In this document: one piece after another, positions 32,708-41,021 of the stretch
Position numbering within the stretch: the first letter of the stretch is position 1
How the letters are laid out: each line of letters starts with the position of its first letter
Origin: Clostridia bacterium
Lineage (GTDB): Bacteria > Bacillota > Clostridia > Oscillospirales > QAMX01
Assembly (NCBI GenBank): GCA_017441705.1
Contig: JAFRWU010000095.1
Location: 1-44,005 of the forward strand
Length of the DNA stretch: 44,005 nt
Direction: 5' to 3'
Translations under genes and position numbers: made by a program
The notes under the pieces: generated by a model
Told to the model about the DNA's origin: nothing
What the model saw: only the letters and a program-made list of their open reading frames with translations
Database searches by the model: none

Positions 32708-32759
32708 GGGCGGAGGAAAACCGGAGAAACGAGACCGGAAGAGGAGGCGAAGGATCCGT

Positions 32760-33134
32760 ATGAAGAGCAACGCAGTGGAAATGGGCCTGTTATTTGATTT
32801 TTACGGCGACATGCTCACCGAAAAACAGAAACAGATCTTCGACCTTTATCACAACGAGGATCTTTCTCTGGCGGAAATCGCCGAGATCACCGGCATCACC
32901 AGACAGGGCGTACGCGATTCGGTGGTGAGAAGCGAGGCGGCGCTCAGGACCATGGAAGAAAAGACCGGGCTGATCGCCCGCTTCCGGGAGACCGAGGAGC
33001 GGCGCGCCGAGATCCACCGTCTCGTGGACGAATTCGCGAAATCCCCGGACTTTCATCATATCACCAACGTCTCGGCCGACAGGATCCGCAAGATCTGGTT
33101 CCTTTCGCGCTCCGCGGAAGAGACCGAGGAATAA
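32760..33134 (+). CDS. ylxM: YlxM/p13-like helix-turn-helix protein of the SRP operon
   Basis: This 124-residue protein is the YlxM/p13-like sigma-70-region-4-type helix-turn-helix protein encoded directly before ffh in Firmicutes. It has MGLLFDFYGDMLTEKQKQIF, then LYHNEDLSLAEIAEITGITRQGVRDSV, the family's HTH. In streptococci YlxM was reported to modulate SRP assembly or Ffh GTPase activity; a transcription role is unproven. ATG 32760 is the first start behind GAGGAGGCGAAGGATC. It is nine bases from ffh and shares its promoter. Confidence 0.92.
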   Translation: MKSNAVEMGLLFDFYGDMLTEKQKQIFDLYHNEDLSLAEIAEITGITRQGVRDSVVRSEAALRTMEEKTGLIARFRETEERRAEIHRLVDEFAKSPDFHHITNVSADRIRKIWFLSRSAEETEE

Positions 33135-33143
33135 GGAAACGAC

Positions 33144-34487
33144 ATGGCATTTGAAGGGCTGACAGAAAAACTCTCGCGGGTATTCAAAAAGCTGCGCGGC
33201 CGCGGGAAACTCTCCGAGGGCGACATCAAAGAGGCGATGCGCGAGGTGCGCATGGCTCTTTTGGAAGCCGACGTCAACTACAAGGTCACGCGCGATTTCA
33301 TCAAGTCGGTCAGCGAACGGGCCGTCGGCGCCGAGGTCATGGAATCGCTCACCCCGGGGCAGCAGGTCGTCAAGATCGTCAACGAAGAGCTGACCGAACT
33401 GATGGGCGGAACTGTCCAGAAGCTCACGATCTCGCCGAAGCCTCCCACGGTGGTCATGCTGATGGGCCTGCAGGGCGCCGGCAAAACCACCAACGGCACC
33501 AAGCTCGCCGCCTATTTCAAAAAGCAGGGCAAAAGGCCTCTGATGGCCGCGCTGGACGTCTACCGCCCCGCCGCCATCCGCCAGCTGCAGATCGCCGCGG
33601 CGCAGGCCGATATCCCCGTGTTCGAAATGGGGCAGGGGGATCCGGTTGAAATCGCCGAAAAGGCGCTGGAGCACGCCCGTCACAACGGGAACGACATGCT
33701 CTTTCTGGACACGGCCGGCCGGCTCGCCATCGACGACGAAATGATGGACGAGCTTTCGAGGATCGCATCACGCGTCGAACCCACCGAAAAAATGCTGGTG
33801 GTGGACGCCATGACCGGTCAGGACGCCGTGAATACCGCCGAAAACTTCGCAAACCGCGTGGGGATCGATTCGGTGATGCTGACCAAGCTGGACGGCGACG
33901 CCAGAGGCGGCGCGGCCCTGTCGATCCGCGCGGTCACCGGGAAACCCATCAAGTTCTCGGGCATCGGCGAAAAGATCGACGCGTCGAATATCGAACCCTT
34001 CTATCCCGACCGGATGGCTTCGCGCATCCTCGGCATGGGCGACGTCCTCTCGCTGATCGAAAAGGCGGAGGAGATGATCGACCGGAAAAAGGCCGCCGAG
34101 CTGGAAGAAAAAATGCGCAAATCCCGGCTTTCTCTGGACGATTTTCTCGATCAGATGCGCCAGATGAAGAATATGGACATGTCGCAGATGCTGGGCATGA
34201 TCCCCGGGATGAAGGGCAATCCCGGAAACCTTCAGGTGGACGAGAAGGCGCTTTCCCGCACCGAGGCCATCATTCTTTCGATGACCAAAAAAGAACGGGA
34301 CAATCCGGCTATCATCAATTCCAGCCGGAAAAAACGCATCGCGGCGGGCTCCGGCACCAGGGTCGAGGACGTGAACCGCATGCTCAAGAAGTTTGACCAG
34401 GTGCAGAAGCTGACCAGGCAGATGGCCGGCGGCAATATGGGCAAACTTGGCAGAAAGGGCGGCTTCCGGCTTCCCTTCGGCCGATAA
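33144..34487 (+). CDS. ffh: signal recognition particle protein Ffh (SRP54)
   Basis: Ffh binds SRP RNA and signal sequences and, with FtsY, delivers nascent membrane proteins. The 447-residue protein has the N domain ([19 protein letters not shown]), the G domain with GLQGAGKTT near residue 108, [12 protein letters not shown] and [10 protein letters not shown], and the Met-rich M domain ([18 protein letters not shown]). [13 protein letters not shown], which contacts SRP RNA helix 8, is present. The matching SRP RNA is in this same window at 24003-24287. It is preceded by ylxM and followed 65 bases later by rpsP. Confidence 0.98.
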   Translation: MAFEGLTEKLSRVFKKLRGRGKLSEGDIKEAMREVRMALLEADVNYKVTRDFIKSVSERAVGAEVMESLTPGQQVVKIVNEELTELMGGTVQKLTISPKPPTVVMLMGLQGAGKTTNGTKLAAYFKKQGKRPLMAALDVYRPAAIRQLQIAAAQADIPVFEMGQGDPVEIAEKALEHARHNGNDMLFLDTAGRLAIDDEMMDELSRIASRVEPTEKMLVVDAMTGQDAVNTAENFANRVGIDSVMLTKLDGDARGGAALSIRAVTGKPIKFSGIGEKIDASNIEPFYPDRMASRILGMGDVLSLIEKAEEMIDRKKAAELEEKMRKSRLSLDDFLDQMRQMKNMDMSQMLGMIPGMKGNPGNLQVDEKALSRTEAIILSMTKKERDNPAIINSSRKKRIAAGSGTRVEDVNRMLKKFDQVQKLTRQMAGGNMGKLGRKGGFRLPFGR

Positions 34488-34552
34488 TCAAGGCTTTATC
34501 CCAATGGGGTTGGCATAGAAGAAACCTGTTACGATTTGGAGGAAAACACAAA

Positions 34553-34792
34553 ATGGTCAAGATCAGACTGCGCCGCATGGGCGCGAAAAAGGCTCCCTTT
34601 TACCGCATCGTCGTCGCCGACGCCCGGTATCCCCGCGACGGCCGCTTCATCGAAGAGGTCGGCACCTACAATCCGATGAAGGATCCCACCGAATTCAAAA
34701 TCAACGAAGAAAGAGTCCGCGAATGGATCAAGAACGGCGCTCAGCCCACCGAGACCGTGAAGGCTCTTCTCAAGAAGAACGAGATCCTTTGA
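34553..34792 (+). CDS. rpsP: 30S ribosomal protein S16
   Basis: This is ribosomal protein S16, 79 residues, of the usual length. The family pattern [20 protein letters not shown] opens the sequence, followed by [15 protein letters not shown] and [32 protein letters not shown] precedes the ATG. It starts the conserved rpsP-khpA-rimM-trmD block and may be cotranscribed with ffh, because no terminator is visible in the 65-base gap. Confidence 0.98.
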   Translation: MVKIRLRRMGAKKAPFYRIVVADARYPRDGRFIEEVGTYNPMKDPTEFKINEERVREWIKNGAQPTETVKALLKKNEIL

Positions 34793-34807
34793 TCCAAGGG
34801 CTGCGAT

Positions 34808-35041
34808 ATGAAAGAACTCTTGATTTTTATCGTCAGCCATCTGGTCGATCATCCCGAAGCCGTCTCGGTCAACGAGATCCAGAAGAGCGAGAAGGAGATC
34901 ACCCTTGAGCTGACGGTCGACCCGTCGGACATGGGCAAGGTCATCGGCCGTCAGGGCAGGATTGCGAAGGCCATCCGCACCCTGATGAAGACCTCGGCTG
35001 CGCACGACAATATCCGCGTGAACGTGGATATCATGGGCTGA
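34808..35041 (+). CDS. khpA: KH-domain RNA-binding protein KhpA
   Basis: This 77-residue protein is a single KH domain with the GxxG-type loop in MGKVIGRQGRIAKAIRTLMK. KhpA (YlqC) pairs with KhpB/Jag to bind RNA and influences cell elongation and small RNA function in Gram-positives. It is always found between rpsP and rimM in Firmicutes. It begins 15 bases after rpsP, with AAGGG close to the ATG, and ends three bases before the rimM GTG. Confidence 0.95.
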   Translation: MKELLIFIVSHLVDHPEAVSVNEIQKSEKEITLELTVDPSDMGKVIGRQGRIAKAIRTLMKTSAAHDNIRVNVDIMG

Positions 35042-35044
35042 CCG

Positions 35045-35548
35045 GTGCTGAAAGAATATCTGGAAGCGGGGAAGATCGTCGGCACCTTCGGCGTTTTGGG
35101 CGAGGTGCGGATCCTTCCCTGGAGCGACAGCCCCGATTTTCTGCGGGGCTTTTCGCGTGTCTTTATCGACGGAAAAGAGTACAAGCTGCTCCGCACGCGG
35201 GTGCACAAGGGGATGGCGCTCGCCCTGATCGAAGGCTTCGCCAATCCGGAGGACGCCATGGTCCTGAAAAACAAGACCGTGATGATCGCCCGCGCCGACG
35301 CCGCCCTTCCCGAAGGCCGCGTATTCGTGGAGGACCTGATCGGTCTTCCCGTGTTTGACCTGCGCAGAGGACGGGTGATCGGAAAGCTGGCGGAGGTCAT
35401 GAATCTGCCCGCCGGCGACGTATACCGGGTGGCCGGGGAGAAGGGCGATATCCTGATCCCCGCGGTCCCCGCCTTTTTGCGCGGAGCCGATCCGGAAAAG
35501 GGCGAGATCCGGGTGGAAACCATCGAGGGTATGGGCGATGAGGATTGA
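35045..35548 (+). CDS. rimM: ribosome maturation factor RimM
   Basis: RimM binds S19 and assists maturation of the 30S head. The 167-residue protein has the N-terminal RimM barrel (LEAGKIVGTFGVLGEVRILP) and the C-terminal PRC-like barrel (VEDLIGLPVFDLRRGRVIGKLAEVM, LIPAVPAFL). It starts with GTG at 35045, three bases after the khpA stop, without a clear ribosome site of its own, implying translational coupling. Its last 11 bases overlap trmD. Confidence 0.95.
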   Translation: MLKEYLEAGKIVGTFGVLGEVRILPWSDSPDFLRGFSRVFIDGKEYKLLRTRVHKGMALALIEGFANPEDAMVLKNKTVMIARADAALPEGRVFVEDLIGLPVFDLRRGRVIGKLAEVMNLPAGDVYRVAGEKGDILIPAVPAFLRGADPEKGEIRVETIEGMGDED

Positions 35549-36287
35549 TATTCTTACGCTGTTTCCGGAGAGCGTGGAGACCTTTCTCTCGGAAAGCATA
35601 CTGGGCCGCGCCCGCAAAAAGGGCGCGGTGGAGATCGTCTGCCGTCAGATCCGCGATTACACCCTGAACAAGCAAAAGCAGACCGACGATTATCCCTACG
35701 GCGGCGGCTACGGCATGGTCATGTACGCCGACGCGCTTTACCATGCGCATCGCTCGGTCCTCGAGGAATGCGGCAAGGATCACGTGCACACGGTCTATCT
35801 CTCGCCGCAGGGGCAGCTCTTCGACGAGGACAAGGCCAAGGAGCTGGCGGGATACGATCAGATCATGCTGGTCTGCGGCCACTACGAGGGCGTGGACGAA
35901 CGCTTTCTGGAGGAGTGCGCGGACGAGGAGATTTCCCTCGGCAACTTCGTCCTCACCGGCGGAGAGATCGCCGCGGCGGCCGTGGCCGACGCGGTGGCGC
36001 GGCTGGTGCCGGGCGTGCTGCGCACCGAGGAATGCTTCACCGACGAAAGCCTGTACGACGGCCGCCTGGAGCATCCCCAGTATACCCGGCCGGAGGAATG
36101 GCACGGGAAACGCGTGCCCGAAGTGCTTCTCTCGGGAGATCATGAAAAGATCCGTCTGTGGAGAAAAAGGCAGGGGCTTCTTCGCACCTTCGACAAGCGC
36201 CCCGATCTCTTCCGGGAATTCCCGCTGAGCGCGGAGGAAAAGAAGATCCTCCGGGAAGAGGGAAGGGACCCGGAAGAAGCCGGATAA
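35538..36287 (+). CDS. trmD: tRNA (guanine-N1)-methyltransferase TrmD
   Basis: TrmD methylates G37 of tRNAs, preventing frameshifts. The 249-residue SPOUT enzyme shows MRIDILTLFPESVE, then DDYPYGGGYGMVMYADAL, the VYLSPQGQLFDEDKAKEL segment and the knotted SAM site VCGHYEGVDERFLEE, IGNFVLTGGE-like SLGNFVLTGGEIAA, and the C-terminal LEHPQYTRPEEW. It overlaps rimM by 11 bases and ends the operon before a strong terminator. Confidence 0.98.
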   Translation: MRIDILTLFPESVETFLSESILGRARKKGAVEIVCRQIRDYTLNKQKQTDDYPYGGGYGMVMYADALYHAHRSVLEECGKDHVHTVYLSPQGQLFDEDKAKELAGYDQIMLVCGHYEGVDERFLEECADEEISLGNFVLTGGEIAAAAVADAVARLVPGVLRTEECFTDESLYDGRLEHPQYTRPEEWHGKRVPEVLLSGDHEKIRLWRKRQGLLRTFDKRPDLFREFPLSAEEKKILREEGRDPEEAG

Positions 36288-36303
36288 ATAGAAACCGCAT
36301 CGG

Positions 36304-36333
36304 AAAAGCGCAGGGCGAAAGCCCTGCGCTTTT
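36304..36333 (+). terminator. terminator of rpsP-khpA-rimM-trmD
   Basis: A perfect 12-bp-plus stem (AAAAGCGCAGGGC, GAAA tetraloop, complement) ends in TTTT, 17 bases after trmD. Confidence 0.92.
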
Positions 36334-36455
36334 GGCGTCATGACGGGGAAACGCCGGATCACAGAAGTTCTCCCGCGAAGGATTCCCTTCACGAAGGCGC
36401 TTTTGCCGTCTCCGGCGCGGCACGGGATTCCTCTTCACCGTGAGGCGGGAGAAGA

Positions 36456-36484
36456 AACGCGCCCCGGCGTTGAGGCCGGGGCGC
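36456..36484 (-). terminator. terminator of the LRR/Ig-repeat gene
   Basis: On the minus strand a 10-bp stem (GCGCCCCGGC type) lies 28 bases after the stop and is followed by GTTTCTTCT. The region 36340-36455 between the two converging terminators holds no supported gene. Confidence 0.75.
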
Positions 36485-36511
36485 TGTTACAAAACGGCTA
36501 TAGGACGACCG

Positions 36512-38755
36512 TTATTTTACCGTGAGCTTTGCGGAGGAGGAGGTCACGCTGCCTGCGCTGTTGGACACGACGCAGCGGAAGAGAAGTCCGTTCCGTGCGG
36601 AGCTTGCCGTCATCGAGATAGAGGCGGTGTTGCTCGTGAAGCTCGGGATCTTCCAGGTTTTTCCGCTGTCAGCCGAGTAATACCACTGATACTTCAGACC
36701 GGTGCCCGATGCGGCGACGGTGAATTTTGCCGTTCCGTTCAGGGCGACGCTGGCTGCTTTCGGCTGGGTGGTGATCGTGGGCTTTGCCGTGATCACCGTG
36801 AGCTTTGCGGAGGAGGAGGTCGCGCTGCCTGCGCTGTTGGACACGACGCAGCGGAAGAGAAGTCCGTTCCGCGAGGAGCTTGCCGTCATCGAGATAGAGG
36901 CGGTGTTGCTCGTGAAGCTCGGGATCTTCCAGGTTTTTCCGCCGTCTGCCGAGTAATACCACTGATACTTCAGACCGGCGCCCGATGCGGCGATGGTGAA
37001 TTTTGCCGTTCCGTTCAGAACGACGCTGGCTGCCTTCGGCTGGGTCGTGATCGTCGGCTTTGTGATCAGTGTGAGCTTTGCGGAGGAAGAGGTCACGCTG
37101 CCCGCGCTGTTGGACACGACGCAGCGGAAGAGAAGTCCGTTCCGTGCGGAGCTTGCCGTCATCGAAATGGTGGCGGTGTTGCTCGTGAAGCTCGGGATCT
37201 TCCAGGTCTTTCCACCGTCTGCCGAGTAATACCACTGATACTTCAGGCCGCCCCCAGACGCGGCGACGGTGAATTTTGCCGTTCCGTTCAGAACGACGTT
37301 TGCCGCTTTCGGCTGGGTCGTGACTGCCGGTTTCGGGAAAATCACCGTCAGTTTTGCGGAGGAGGATGTCGCGCTTCCCACGCTGTTCGAGACGACGCAG
37401 CGGAAGAACAGACCGTTCCGCGCGGCGTTCGCTGTCACCGAAAGGGTGGCGGTGTTGCTCGTGAAGCTCGGGATCTTCCAGGTGCTGCCGCCGTCTGCCG
37501 AATAATACCACTGATATTTCAATTCGGAGCCGTAGGCCTTCACCGTGAAGTTGACCGTGGCGTCGAGATTGGCGCTGGCGGAGACCGGCTGCGTCCGAAT
37601 CGCCGGTTTGACGCCGGTGACCGTCAGGACCGCGGCGGAAGAATATGCCGGTGCGAGACCGGGTTCCAGAACGTCCACCACGCAGCGAAGCATCACGCCG
37701 TTGCGGGATTCGATTCCCTTTACGGGCAAGCTGCTCGTATTATACCCCGCCATCGTGGAATTCGTCCAGGTCTTGCCGCCGTTGGAAGAATACTGCCATT
37801 GATAAAGGAGGGGGGCGTCTCCTGCTTCCGTGGCCGTTACCGACAGCGTGACCGTGCTGCCAGACGCAACGCTCGTGCTCTTCGGAGAAGACGTAATCAC
37901 GGGCTTGGCGTACGAACGGAGATAGGCGATGCCTGTGACGGAATATTTGTCGTTGATATCGTCAATGTTCCAGCCGGTGGCTGACGCGGGGTGATAGATA
38001 TAGAGAGGGCTTTTCCCATTGTAATTAATGTCATAGGAATACGGCACGTCGAACGGGAAACTGGAACCGCTCTCCATGCTCGGCGCGTTCCCCTTGAAGA
38101 TGACCCGGCTGTATTTGTAGCCGCCTGTAAACGCGTCGCCGCCGATCACGGTCACGCTGGAGGGGATGATGACGGAATGAAGAGGACATAAGTAAAACGC
38201 ATAATCGTCGATGATCTTCAGCTTACCCGGAAGCGTGATCGCCGTGAGATTGGAGCAATTATAAAACGCCCATTCTCCGATCTGCGTCAGGTTTGCGGGA
38301 AGCGTTACCGAAGAAAGAGACGTACATCCGGAGAATGCCCTCTCTTCTATTTTTGTCACCTTGTCGGGAATGACAATCTTGCTCAGACTGATGCATCCGG
38401 AAAAACCATCGATACTTGTCAGGGTCGACGGGAGGGAAACGGTCTCCAAAAGCTTGCAATCACTGAAAACCGCGTCAGAGACGCTCGTGATCCCCTCCCG
38501 GATGATGATTTTGGTGACGTCAAAATCACTCCAAGATTTATTGTTGTTTTCACGATACATACGATAATAATCGCACATTTCTCCCGTTCCGGAGATGGTA
38601 AGCACGCCGGAATCGGTCAGCGTCCAGCTCGTATTCTCATACGATCCGCTGACCACCGTCGCCGCTTTCGCGTCGCTCTGCAAAAGGAGCCCCGCGATCA
38701 CGAAGACGCACAGCGCGAAAAGAGGGATCAGGATTCGCTTTACGGTTTTGCTCAT
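36512..38755 (-). CDS. secreted BspA-type leucine-rich-repeat protein with five Ig-like repeats
   Basis: The protein (747 residues from this start) opens with a signal peptide, KRILIPLFALCVFVIAGLLL...AKA. A BspA-like LRR_5 domain follows, with repeats such as IEERAFSGCTSLSSVTLPANL and IGEWAFYNCSNLTAITLP. Five Ig-like domains come next; the last four share KYQWYYSADGG and RCVVSNSxGSxTSSSAKLTV. It ends directly after the last Ig unit, with no LPxTG or membrane anchor, so it is probably released or held by partners. Such proteins mediate adhesion or protein binding in gut bacteria; this is family knowledge. ATG 38755 is preferred over in-frame ATGs at 38764 and 38785 because GAAAGGA lies nine bases before it. 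An XRE regulator diverges from it. Confidence 0.87.
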   Translation of the reverse strand: MSKTVKRILIPLFALCVFVIAGLLLQSDAKAATVVSGSYENTSWTLTDSGVLTISGTGEMCDYYRMYRENNNKSWSDFDVTKIIIREGITSVSDAVFSDCKLLETVSLPSTLTSIDGFSGCISLSKIVIPDKVTKIEERAFSGCTSLSSVTLPANLTQIGEWAFYNCSNLTAITLPGKLKIIDDYAFYLCPLHSVIIPSSVTVIGGDAFTGGYKYSRVIFKGNAPSMESGSSFPFDVPYSYDINYNGKSPLYIYHPASATGWNIDDINDKYSVTGIAYLRSYAKPVITSSPKSTSVASGSTVTLSVTATEAGDAPLLYQWQYSSNGGKTWTNSTMAGYNTSSLPVKGIESRNGVMLRCVVDVLEPGLAPAYSSAAVLTVTGVKPAIRTQPVSASANLDATVNFTVKAYGSELKYQWYYSADGGSTWKIPSFTSNTATLSVTANAARNGLFFRCVVSNSVGSATSSSAKLTVIFPKPAVTTQPKAANVVLNGTAKFTVAASGGGLKYQWYYSADGGKTWKIPSFTSNTATISMTASSARNGLLFRCVVSNSAGSVTSSSAKLTLITKPTITTQPKAASVVLNGTAKFTIAASGAGLKYQWYYSADGGKTWKIPSFTSNTASISMTASSSRNGLLFRCVVSNSAGSATSSSAKLTVITAKPTITTQPKAASVALNGTAKFTVAASGTGLKYQWYYSADSGKTWKIPSFTSNTASISMTASSARNGLLFRCVVSNSAGSVTSSSAKLTVK
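36522..37620 (-). repeat. four tandem ~276-bp units encoding Ig-like domains
   Basis: The block starting GTGAGCTTTGCGGAGGA (plus-strand reading) recurs at about 36522, 36798, 37071 and, more diverged, 37347, with spacings of 276, 273 and 276 bases. Within units, stretches of dozens of bases are almost identical, for example around the GCTGTTGGACACGACGCAGC segment. This indicates recent duplication or gene conversion. Confidence 0.88.
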
Positions 38756-38893
38756 GTGTTTCATTCCTTTCTTTTCTTTCGGCATCGCGTGCCGTCATGG
38801 TGGAACCCGTTTTCTCTGACCGGCAGACCTCCTTTCAGCAGCCGTCTCCACGGGCGGGGAAAGATCGGCTGAACGATACGCTTCATCAACGAA

Positions 38894-38922
38894 AGCATAC
38901 CGCAATTTGCGGTAAATGTCAA
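38894..38922 (-). promoter_or_regulatory. sigma-A promoter of the LRR/Ig gene with embedded operator
   Basis: On the minus strand a perfect TTGACA (38917-38922) and TATGCT (38894-38899) are spaced by 17 bases. The spacer is almost entirely filled by a palindromic operator at 38898-38914, a layout expected to block polymerase when a repressor is bound. The 5' untranslated leader would be about 130 bases. Confidence 0.75.
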
Positions 38923-38939
38923 TACTGCAATTTGCGGTA
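38898..38939. promoter_or_regulatory. paired 17-bp palindromic operators
   Basis: TACCGCAATTTGCGGTA (38898-38914) is a perfect 8+1+8 palindrome, and TACTGCAATTTGCGGTA (38923-38939) is its copy with one change. Centres are 25 bp apart. They lie between the divergent XRE gene and the LRR/Ig gene and are the likely binding sites of the XRE protein. Confidence 0.75.
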
Positions 38940-38942
38940 TTA

Positions 38943-38948
38943 TATAAT
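38943..38948 (+). promoter_or_regulatory. -10 box of the XRE regulator gene
   Basis: A perfect TATAAT lies four bases after the second operator. No good -35 is found at 17 bases (CAATAC); TGTCAA is 20 bases away. Initiation near 38955 favours the start codon at 38986. Confidence 0.5.
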
Positions 38949-38985
38949 ATGGAAGATGTTGAAGACACCGAAAGGGGGGAGGCGC

Positions 38986-39210
38986 ATGTTCCGGAGGATC
39001 CGCGATCTGCGGGAGGATCACGATCTGACGCAGAGGCAGATGGCGGAAATGCTCCGCTGCTCCCAGCAGGTTTACAGCAATTACGAACTCGGGCAGCGCG
39101 ATATCCCCACCGAAGTCCTGATCCGTCTCGCGCGGTTTTACCGGGTATCCGCGGATTATCTCCTCGGCATGACCGACGACCCCCGGCCGCGATGGAAAAC
39201 AAAAGAGTAA
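38986..39210 (+). CDS. small XRE-family helix-turn-helix regulator
   Basis: This 74-residue protein is essentially one XRE/Cro-C1 helix-turn-helix domain: RRIRDLREDHDLTQRQMAEML, CSQQVYSNYELGQRDIPTEVLI and LARFYRVSADYLLGMTDDP. It resembles SinR- or Xre-type repressors without an extra ligand domain. The ATG at 38986 is preceded by GGGGGGAGG; an in-frame ATG at 38956 lies at the predicted transcript start and is less likely. It is transcribed away from the LRR/Ig gene with two palindromic operators between them, suggesting autoregulation and control of that gene. A bidirectional terminator follows two bases after the stop. Confidence 0.9.
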   Translation: MFRRIRDLREDHDLTQRQMAEMLRCSQQVYSNYELGQRDIPTEVLIRLARFYRVSADYLLGMTDDPRPRWKTKE

Positions 39211-39211
39211 A

Positions 39212-39255
39212 CGCCTTTCTCTCCGGCTTCCGGAGAAGAAAGGCGCTGCTTTTTT
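39212..39255. terminator. terminator between converging XRE and spoIVA genes
   Basis: CGCCTTTCTCTCCGG and CCGGAGAAGAAAGGCG form a long stem with one bulged base. TTTTTT follows at 39250 on the plus strand, and TTTACTCTTTT follows on the minus strand, so it can serve both genes. Confidence 0.85.
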
Positions 39256-39325
39256 ATGCACGGGGAATGGCGGGACGCGTCCGGTCTCCGGCGTACCGCG
39301 GGGAAAGATCTGCCCCGGGGCCGCC

Positions 39326-40810
39326 TCACAGGATGATGCAGATCATGCCGCCGGAGCCCTCGTTGATCACCCGCTCCAGGGTCTCGCGGAAGCGGACGCC
39401 CGATTCGCCGGAGACGTGCGCGATCTTGGCGGCGAGGCCTTCGTTGATCAGCTCGTGGAGCGATTTTCCGAAGATGTTGGAATCCCAGAGCTTTGCGGGA
39501 TCGTCCTCGAATTCGCCGAGGATGTAGTCCACCAGCTCCTCCGACTGCTTTTCGCTGCCGACGATGGGGGTGACCGTGCTGTGGATATCGGCGCGCATGA
39601 CGTGAAGGGAGGGAGCGCTGGCCGAAAGGCGCACGCCGAACCGGCCGCCCTTCCGCACGATCTCCGGCTCCTCCAGCTTCATCTCCTCCCGGGAGGGAAG
39701 GAGCGCGCTGTATCCCTTTTCGTACGCCTCGTCAAGAGCAGAAGCAAACCGCTCGTATTTCTTCCTGAAGGCGGCGAGATCGGCGAGCAGCGGCAGGAGC
39801 TCGTCGTCGGAAGAGATCCCGCATCCCTCGGGAAGCGCGTCGGAAAGCAGCCGGAAATAGAGCGTGCGGGGCGGGGAAAGGCGGAAGCGCGCCTCTCCCG
39901 TGGCGAGGTCCACCGACGTGATCTCGGAGGATTCCACCGCTTCGGATGCGCCGAGCGCTGCGGGGACCCCCTCCAGGTCGCGGATCTTTTTCACGCCGCC
40001 GAAGGCGGAAAGAAGCGCCTCCCGCAGGGCGACCGAAGCGGGATGGGAAAGAGGAAGCCCCGCGAGATAATCGGGCAGATCGATCCCGATCTCGCCCACG
40101 GGAAATTCAAAGAGCAGGGTGCGCAGGATCGCCTCGATCCCCTCCCGGGAAAGATGCAGGATATCCACCGGAAGCACCCGGGAGGAGGTCTCCGCCGCGA
40201 TCCTGTCGGCAAGAGCCTGCGTCTCCTCCCGCGCGGGTTCGCGGGAGTTCAGAAGGACCAGATACGGCTTGCCCGTGTCCCGGAGCTCGGCGATCACCCG
40301 CGTTTCGGCTTCGGCGTAGGCCTCCCGGGGAAGATCGGTGACCGTCCCGTCGCTGGTGACGACAAGTCCGACGGTGGCGTGATCGCGCATCACCCGGCGC
40401 GTCCCCTCCTCGGCCGCCTCCGGAAGGGCCACCGCGTCGCCGAACCACGGGGTGTCCACCAGGCGCGGCTCGCCGTTTTCCTCGCCGCCGAGGGCGCCTT
40501 CCACCATATATCCCACGCAGTCGGCCAGACGGATCTTCATGACCGCGCCGGATACGGTGATCTCCGCCGCCTTTTCGGGAATGAATTTCGGCTCCGAGGT
40601 GGTGATGGTGCGTCCGCCCGCGCTTTGGGGCAGTTCGTCCCGCGCCCGTTCCCGGGCGGCCGGGTCCTTGATGGAGGGAAGGACAAGATGCTCCATCAAG
40701 GCCTTGACAAGGGTGGATTTTCCGGTGCGGACCGGTCCCACCACGCCGATATAGATGTTGCCGCCGGTGCGGACGGCGATATCCTGATAAATGGACTGTT
40801 CGGTCGCCAT
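39326..40810 (-). CDS. spoIVA: stage IV sporulation protein A, spore coat morphogenetic ATPase
   Basis: SpoIVA polymerises on the forespore outer membrane using ATP hydrolysis and forms the basement layer of the spore coat. The 494-residue protein matches along its length: IYQDIAVRTGGNIYIGVVG leads to Walker A GPVRTGKS (25-32), then SAGGRTITTSEPKFIPEKA, LVDTPWFGD, a middle region, and the C-terminal polymerisation end GGMICIIL, close to that of Bacillus subtilis. CAAGGAGGAACGCT precedes the ATG. A sigma-E-like promoter lies 34 bases upstream. This gene is strong evidence that the organism can sporulate or did so recently. Confidence 0.97.
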   Translation of the reverse strand: MATEQSIYQDIAVRTGGNIYIGVVGPVRTGKSTLVKALMEHLVLPSIKDPAARERARDELPQSAGGRTITTSEPKFIPEKAAEITVSGAVMKIRLADCVGYMVEGALGGEENGEPRLVDTPWFGDAVALPEAAEEGTRRVMRDHATVGLVVTSDGTVTDLPREAYAEAETRVIAELRDTGKPYLVLLNSREPAREETQALADRIAAETSSRVLPVDILHLSREGIEAILRTLLFEFPVGEIGIDLPDYLAGLPLSHPASVALREALLSAFGGVKKIRDLEGVPAALGASEAVESSEITSVDLATGEARFRLSPPRTLYFRLLSDALPEGCGISSDDELLPLLADLAAFRKKYERFASALDEAYEKGYSALLPSREEMKLEEPEIVRKGGRFGVRLSASAPSLHVMRADIHSTVTPIVGSEKQSEELVDYILGEFEDDPAKLWDSNIFGKSLHELINEGLAAKIAHVSGESGVRFRETLERVINEGSGGMICIIL

Positions 40811-40843
40811 AGCGTTCCTCCTTGTTTGCCCTGTCGTTGGGAA

Positions 40844-40872
40844 ACTCTATGCGGGAAGCAGGGGGAATATGC
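40844..40872 (-). promoter_or_regulatory. candidate sigma-E promoter of spoIVA
   Basis: On the minus strand GCATATT (40866-40872) and CATAGAGT (40844-40851) are separated by 14 bases. They match the sigma-E pattern -35 GxATATT and -10 CATACAxT at most positions. Known spoIVA genes are sigma-E dependent. Confidence 0.6.
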
Positions 40873-40882
40873 GAAAAAACGG

Positions 40883-40911
40883 TTGCGAAGAAGCCGCGTT
40901 CGGGGTATAAT
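40883..40911 (+). promoter_or_regulatory. sigma-A promoter of the GH109-like gene
   Basis: TTGCGA (40883-40888) and a perfect TATAAT (40906-40911) are 17 bases apart, diverging from spoIVA. The leader to the GTG start is about 105 bases. Confidence 0.75.
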
Positions 40912-41021
40912 ACAAAAAGGAAAAAGAGAATCGTCCGGCGAAGGGCGCGCGGCGGGACCGGCGGGGGAACCTTATTCCCGGATCTGCGTCTGATTTCGCG
41001 GGAAGAAAGTAGGGATGATCT

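Noticed and set aside
36340..36525. 61-codon open frame after trmD
   Set aside because: It begins just after the trmD terminator, has no ribosome site, and runs through the opposite-strand terminator into the end of the LRR/Ig gene.
36522..37620. Repeats as a CRISPR array
   Set aside because: The units are about 276 bp, in frame, and encode Ig-like domains; they are not short repeats with unique spacers.
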